NCBI GenBank assembly: GCA_000585055.1
Contig: JEMX01000063.1
Span: 1 to 35,754 of the forward strand
DNA length: 35,754 bases
Direction: 5' to 3'
Source of the DNA: Candidatus Accumulibacter appositus
GTDB taxonomy: Bacteria; Pseudomonadota; Gammaproteobacteria; Burkholderiales; Rhodocyclaceae
Shown here piece after piece: positions 32,067-35,754 of the stretch (within the stretch, counting starts at the first letter, position 1; each line of letters opens with the position of its first letter). A program made the position numbers and the translations under genes. The notes beneath the pieces are model-generated. The model was not told where the DNA came from. It made no database searches and saw only the letters and a list, made by a program, of their open reading frames with translations.

Positions 32067-32951
32067 ATGACCCAACGCAAAGGCATCATTCTCGCCGGCG
32101 GCGCTGGCAGTCGGCTGCACCCGGCAACGCTGTCCGTCTCCAAGCAGCTGTTGCCGGTCTACGACAAGCCAATGATCTACTACCCGCTGAGCACCCTGCT
32201 GCTGGCCGGCATCCGGGACATCCTGATCATTTCCACCCCTGAGGACACCCCGCGTTTCCAGCAGTTGCTCGCGGACGGCAGCCAGTGGGGCATCAACCTG
32301 CAATACGCCGTCCAGCCCAGCCCCGACGGACTCGCCCAGGCCTTCATCATCGGTGCCGATTTCCTTGGCAACGAGAGCTCCGCGCTCGTCCTCGGCGACA
32401 ATATCTTTTATGGGCACGACTTTCATCAGCTCCTTGACAATGCGGACCTGCGTCCGCATGGCGCCACCGTTTTTGCCTACCACGTGCATGATCCGGAACG
32501 CTACGGCGTCGCCCAATTCGATGTTGCCGGCAAGGTCCTCAGCCTTGAGGAAAAGCCCAAGCAACCGAAATCCAGTTACGCCGTAACTGGCCTGTACTTC
32601 TACGACAACAAGGTCGTCGACCTTGCCCGCGACCTGAAACCCTCGGCTCGCGGCGAACTGGAAATCACCGACCTCAACCGCCTCTACCTCGACCAGGGCA
32701 GACTCAACGTCGAGATCATGGGCCGCGGCTATGCCTGGCTCGACACCGGCACGCACGATAGCCTGCTCGAAGCGGGCCAGTTCATTGCCACCATCGAAAA
32801 GCGCCAGGGCCTCAAGGTTGCCTGCCCGGAAGAAATCGCCTTTCGCCAGAAGTGGATCAGCGGCGAACAGCTCGAAGCACTCGCCCAGCCACTGGCCAAG
32901 AACGGCTACGGGCAATACCTGCTCGGCCTCCTCAAGGAAGAGCTGTTCTGA
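32067..32951 (+). CDS. rfbA: Glucose-1-phosphate thymidylyltransferase
   Basis: A 294-residue enzyme that joins glucose 1-phosphate with dTTP to give dTDP-glucose, the first step to dTDP-L-rhamnose. It opens [45 protein letters not shown], containing the nucleotidyltransferase G-G-x-G-x-R-L loop and the [10 protein letters not shown] motif. [31 protein letters not shown] and [19 protein letters not shown] follow. All are typical RmlA sequences, and the length is normal. A GGAGGAAG ribosome site precedes the ATG. Its stop overlaps the rfbC start by one base. The enzymes for the next two steps (rfbB, rfbD) are only remnants just upstream. Confidence 0.95.
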   Translation: MTQRKGIILAGGAGSRLHPATLSVSKQLLPVYDKPMIYYPLSTLLLAGIRDILIISTPEDTPRFQQLLADGSQWGINLQYAVQPSPDGLAQAFIIGADFLGNESSALVLGDNIFYGHDFHQLLDNADLRPHGATVFAYHVHDPERYGVAQFDVAGKVLSLEEKPKQPKSSYAVTGLYFYDNKVVDLARDLKPSARGELEITDLNRLYLDQGRLNVEIMGRGYAWLDTGTHDSLLEAGQFIATIEKRQGLKVACPEEIAFRQKWISGEQLEALAQPLAKNGYGQYLLGLLKEELF

Positions 32952-33496
32952 TGAAGGCCACCCTTTCAGCCATTGCCGACGTCGTTGTTTTCGAACCAAG
33001 AGTATTCGGTGACGACCGCGGCTTCTTCTTCGAGAGTTTCAATGCCCGTGTTTTTGAAGAAGCCACCGGCCTAAAACGGCACTTCATCCAGGACAACCAT
33101 TCCAAGTCGGTGCGAAACGTCCTTCGCGGTCTTCACTACCAGATCCAGCAAGCACAGGGCAAGCTCGTCCGTGTGGTGCAGGGCGAGGTGTTCGACGTCG
33201 CGGTTGACATCCGCAAGAGCTCACCGACCTTTGGTCAGTGGGTTGGCTTTCATCTCTCCGCGCAGAACAATAAACAACTGTGGGTGCCGGAAGGCTTTGC
33301 TCACGGTTTCGTGGTCCTCAGCGAGAGCGCCGAATTCCTCTACAAAACGACCGACTACTACGCTCCCGAGTACGAGCGCAGCATCGCCTGGAACGATCCT
33401 GCCATTGGCATCCAGTGGCCGATGCAGGAGGCCCCCATCCTGTCGGCAAAAGATCAGCAAGCGCTGCCTTTCGAGAAAGCGGAGCACTTCCCGTGA
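32951..33496 (+). CDS. rfbC: dTDP-4-dehydrorhamnose 3,5-epimerase
   Basis: A 181-residue cupin-fold epimerase, the third enzyme of dTDP-L-rhamnose synthesis. It has the family motifs FEPRVFGDDRGFFFESFN, FIQDNHSKS, the catalytic-His segment VLRGLHYQ, GEVFDVAVDIRKSSPTFG, LWVPEGFAHGF and YKTTDYYAPEYERSIAWNDP. The last includes the catalytic Tyr/Asp region. The start codon ATG (32951) shares its A with the last base of the rfbA stop, so translation is coupled. It is followed by a GTGA overlap with the exporter permease gene. The gene is intact even though rfbB and rfbD are broken. Confidence 0.95.
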   Translation: MKATLSAIADVVVFEPRVFGDDRGFFFESFNARVFEEATGLKRHFIQDNHSKSVRNVLRGLHYQIQQAQGKLVRVVQGEVFDVAVDIRKSSPTFGQWVGFHLSAQNNKQLWVPEGFAHGFVVLSESAEFLYKTTDYYAPEYERSIAWNDPAIGIQWPMQEAPILSAKDQQALPFEKAEHFP

Positions 33497-34371
33497 CCAA
33501 GGGATCCTCCTCCTCGCCGCTCGGGGCCACCCTGTCTGGCACCAACCCCCATGCTGCTCAGCCAACATCGCCCGCAGCATTGTGCCGAAGTCTCTGGCGA
33601 AACCGCCAATTGATCATGCAAATGACCAGGCGCGAAGTCGTCGGGCGCTACCGAGGCTCGGTGATGGGAATGGCGTGGTCGTTCTTCAATCCGCTTTTCA
33701 TGCTCCTGGTTTATACCTTTGTGTTTTCCGTGGTGTTCAAGGCCCGCTGGGGCGGCGGGGGGGAAGAGACGAAGGCCCAGTTCGCGATGGTACTGTTCGT
33801 TGGCACCATCGTGCATGGACTGCTTGCCGAAGCACTCAATCGTGCGCCATCGCTGATTCTCTCGAACGTAAATTACGTCAAGAAGGTCGTCTTTCCTCTC
33901 GAAATATTGCCCGTCGTCACCATGGGCTCGACCTTGTTCCACAGCCTCGTCAGCTTGGTGGTGCTGTTGCTGGCCTTTGTGATCCTGAATGGCTACCTCC
34001 TCTGGACCGCCCTCCTCACGCCGCTGGTGTTGCTGCCGCTGGTGATTCTTGTCCTGGGTCTCGCCTGGTTCCTGGCCTCTCTGGGCGTATTCTTGCGCGA
34101 CGTCGGCCAAACCATAGGGATACTGACCACAGTGATGCTCTTTCTCGCGCCTGTCTTCTACCCGGTGACCGCGCTCCCCGAGGACTTGCGCCCTTGGCTG
34201 ATGCTCAACCCGCTGACTTTCATTATCGAGCAGGCCCGAGAAGTTCTGATTTTTGGACGTCTGCCGAACTGGTTGGGTTTGGGTATCTATACCGGTTTCT
34301 CAGCGGTGGTCGCCTGGGCTGGCTTCGCCTGGTTCAAGAAGACCAGCAAGGGGTTTTCCGATGTCCTCTGA
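33493..34371 (+). CDS. wzm: ABC-2 type O-polysaccharide exporter permease (Wzm)
   Basis: A 292-residue membrane protein with about six helices, the transmembrane half of an ABC exporter for polymerised O-polysaccharide. RRRVEVVGRYRGS-like RREVVGRYRGSVMGMAWSFFNP precedes the first helix, typical of Wzm/TagG proteins, and PLEILPVVTMGSTLFHSLVSLV, LAWFLASLGVFLRDVGQ and FYPVTALPEDLRPWLMLNPLTF follow. The GTG start overlaps the rfbC stop (GTGA). A longer upstream frame is unsupported. Its 3' end overlaps the ATP-binding subunit by 11 bases. Together with Wzt it would export a chain made on undecaprenyl phosphate by the ABC pathway, not the Wzy pathway. Confidence 0.92.
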   Translation: MTKGSSSSPLGATLSGTNPHAAQPTSPAALCRSLWRNRQLIMQMTRREVVGRYRGSVMGMAWSFFNPLFMLLVYTFVFSVVFKARWGGGGEETKAQFAMVLFVGTIVHGLLAEALNRAPSLILSNVNYVKKVVFPLEILPVVTMGSTLFHSLVSLVVLLLAFVILNGYLLWTALLTPLVLLPLVILVLGLAWFLASLGVFLRDVGQTIGILTTVMLFLAPVFYPVTALPEDLRPWLMLNPLTFIIEQAREVLIFGRLPNWLGLGIYTGFSAVVAWAGFAWFKKTSKGFSDVL

Positions 34372-35719
34372 CGATGTTGCCATCCGGGTGACCAAGCTCG
34401 GGAAGCGCTACGAGATTTATGACGCGCCGCGTGATCGGCTCAAGCAGTTCATTCTTCCCCGCCTGCAGGGCTTCGCGAAGCTTGATCGAAAACAATATTT
34501 CCGTGAGTTCTGGGCGCTACAAGATGTTTCCTTCGAGGTCAAGAAGGGAGAAACCGCTGGCATCATCGGGAGAAACGGGTCGGGTAAATCCACCTTGTTG
34601 CAGATGATCTGCGGCACCCTGTCACCGACCAGCGGAAGTGTCGAGACCCGTGGTCGTATTGCCGCCTTGTTGGAGCTCGGCTCCGGCTTCAATCCCGAGT
34701 TCACCGGGCGTGAAAACGTCTATATGAATGCCGCCGTCCTTGGTCTCAGCAAGCAGGAAATGGAAGTCCGCTTCGACGATATTGTCGCCTTCGCCGATAT
34801 CGGCCAGTTCGTTGATCAGCCGGTAAAGACCTATTCAAGCGGCATGGTGGTGAGGCTGGCTTTTGCCGTTCAATCTCAGATCGATCCAGATATTCTGGTC
34901 GTCGACGAAGCTCTATCGGTCGGTGACGCCAAATTCCAGGCCAAGTGTTTTGAGCGCTTGCGCCAGCTCAAAGAAAACGGCACCAGTATTCTGCTGGTGA
35001 CTCACTCCAGCGACCAGATCGTTACCCACTGTTCCACAGCCATTTTACTAAACAGCGGGCGGCAGATTGAGACTGGGGAACCAAAACATGTTGTTAATCG
35101 CTATATGGATCTGCTGTTCGGAAAAGAAAGGAAAGTCAATGCCCCGGGGCCGGGTGGGGGTTCCGAGTTTTCCGACTCGCCCGGCGCCAAGCTTGCCGCA
35201 GCGGGCTACTTGCTCAGCGGTGTCGAAGATCATTTTTACCGGCGTTCCGGTTATAACCCGCACGAGTACCGCTGGGGCGACGGTGATGCGGCGATTCTGG
35301 ATTTTTACCTGGCCGCTGATGATGAGGTCTACCCTTCGGCGGTAAGTGTCGGGCAGCGAATCAAGTTGGTTTTGTCGATAAGGTTTCACCGGACTTTCTA
35401 TCGCCCGATATTCGGCGTCACCATCAAGACCAAGGAGGGGATCCAGATCTATGGGGTCAACTCAGAAACTCTTGAATGCAGTGATTTCGTAGACTTGGGC
35501 CGGGAAAGTTCGGTGGTCCACGCAGAAGCCAGCTTTATCTGCCGCCTGGCGCCTGGCGATTATTTCATTTCCCTGGGTATCGCTTCCAAGCATGGCGAAG
35601 AAGTGGTGCCGCATGACCGCCGATACGACTCGATTCACCTGCAGGTGCGGCCGAACAGCACCTTCTTTGGAATTGCCGATCTGGCCCTTGAGATGAGTGC
35701 AAAAGAGATTGCAACGTGA
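34361..35719 (+). CDS. wzt: O-polysaccharide exporter ATP-binding protein with C-terminal carbohydrate-recognition domain (Wzt)
   Basis: A 452-residue ABC ATPase. Walker A is GRNGSGKST (70-78), the signature YSSGMVVRLAFA, and Walker B ILVVDEALSVGD. The nucleotide-binding domain ends near residue 245. A C-terminal extension of about 180 residues (from FSDSPGAKL to LQVRPNSTFFG) has the Wzt_C beta-sandwich appearance, as in Wzt proteins that check the terminal modification of the chain before export. This C-terminal domain makes chain recognition likely, so the polymer is probably capped by a methyl or similar group. It overlaps wzm and is followed by GTGA coupling to the next gene. The exact binding specificity is unknown. 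Confidence 0.92.
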   Translation: MSSDDVAIRVTKLGKRYEIYDAPRDRLKQFILPRLQGFAKLDRKQYFREFWALQDVSFEVKKGETAGIIGRNGSGKSTLLQMICGTLSPTSGSVETRGRIAALLELGSGFNPEFTGRENVYMNAAVLGLSKQEMEVRFDDIVAFADIGQFVDQPVKTYSSGMVVRLAFAVQSQIDPDILVVDEALSVGDAKFQAKCFERLRQLKENGTSILLVTHSSDQIVTHCSTAILLNSGRQIETGEPKHVVNRYMDLLFGKERKVNAPGPGGGSEFSDSPGAKLAAAGYLLSGVEDHFYRRSGYNPHEYRWGDGDAAILDFYLAADDEVYPSAVSVGQRIKLVLSIRFHRTFYRPIFGVTIKTKEGIQIYGVNSETLECSDFVDLGRESSVVHAEASFICRLAPGDYFISLGIASKHGEEVVPHDRRYDSIHLQVRPNSTFFGIADLALEMSAKEIAT

Positions 35720-35754
35720 AAAATGTTGTTGAAGAAGCGAACTATATTCTTGAC
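35716..35754 (+). CDS. Start of next gene in the polysaccharide locus (partial at right edge)
   Basis: A GTG overlapping the wzt stop codon (GTGA) opens a frame that runs to the window edge as M-K-N-V-V-E-E-A-N-Y-I-L-D. The overlap pattern matches the coupled starts upstream, so it is probably a real gene. Thirteen codons are too few to identify it. Confidence 0.5.
   Translation, partial: MKNVVEEANYILD

Noticed and set aside
1..35754. CRISPR arrays, tRNA or rRNA genes, prophage
   Set aside because: No regular direct-repeat/spacer pattern, no tRNA- or rRNA-like stretch and no phage structural gene were seen while reading the window.

Overview
The window is GC-rich, gene-dense bacterial chromosome. 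The gene set points to a betaproteobacterium, probably of the Rhodocyclales and possibly close to Accumulibacter. The clues are full-length DnaE and UvrD of proteobacterial type, a ydbH-ynbE-ydbL set, a UPF0126/TRIC channel, an AsmA giant next to a DUF3750 protein, an ABC-type O-polysaccharide exporter, and ISAs1/IS4-type transposon debris. The lineage is inferred from gene content only; no rRNA or tRNA gene is present.

Layout. (1) 1-335: right end of an ISAs1-type insertion sequence. (2) 372-3048, minus: FecR-domain lipoprotein followed by a TIR-CHASE2 membrane protein, a likely sensor/effector pair, divergent from a membrane protein at 3278-4087. (3) 4189-12822, plus: housekeeping block of uvrD, a qor-type oxidoreductase, an orphan ParA-like ATPase, dnaE, a small BamE-like lipoprotein and a WbuC-type cupin. 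The 390-bp gap after uvrD holds stem-loops, two inverted consensus DnaA boxes and one copy of a repeat. (4) 12901-16161, plus: ydbH-ynbE-ydbL, an envelope lipid-bridge system, convergent with a TRIC-type channel at 16233-16868.

(5) 17064-26063: an accessory island of about 9 kb. Two related repeat copies in direct orientation bound it (17064-17100 and 26011-26063), and a transposase remnant lies at its left edge. Its right half is a tight six-gene minus-strand operon: carrier protein, amino acid:[carrier protein] ligase (a SerRS-like class II enzyme), AurF-like diiron oxygenase, GNAT-like protein, nitronate monooxygenase-like flavoprotein and SAM methyltransferase. The left half, on the plus strand, encodes a CelD/FemAB-like GNAT protein, a GT4 glycosyltransferase and a second methyltransferase. 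Together they look like a small non-NRPS biosynthetic cluster: an amino acid is loaded on a free-standing carrier protein, probably oxidised (perhaps at nitrogen), then acylated, methylated and possibly glycosylated. I do not recognise this gene combination as a characterised pathway; it is the best candidate here for an undescribed system.

(6) 26079-30511: a second large AsmA-family bridge-like protein and a DUF3750 protein. (7) 30677-35754: the start of a surface-polysaccharide locus, with a PglC-like initiating sugar transferase, decayed fragments of rfbB and rfbD, intact rfbA and rfbC, and an overlapping Wzm/Wzt exporter pair whose Wzt carries a C-terminal polysaccharide-recognition domain. 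The locus runs off the right edge.
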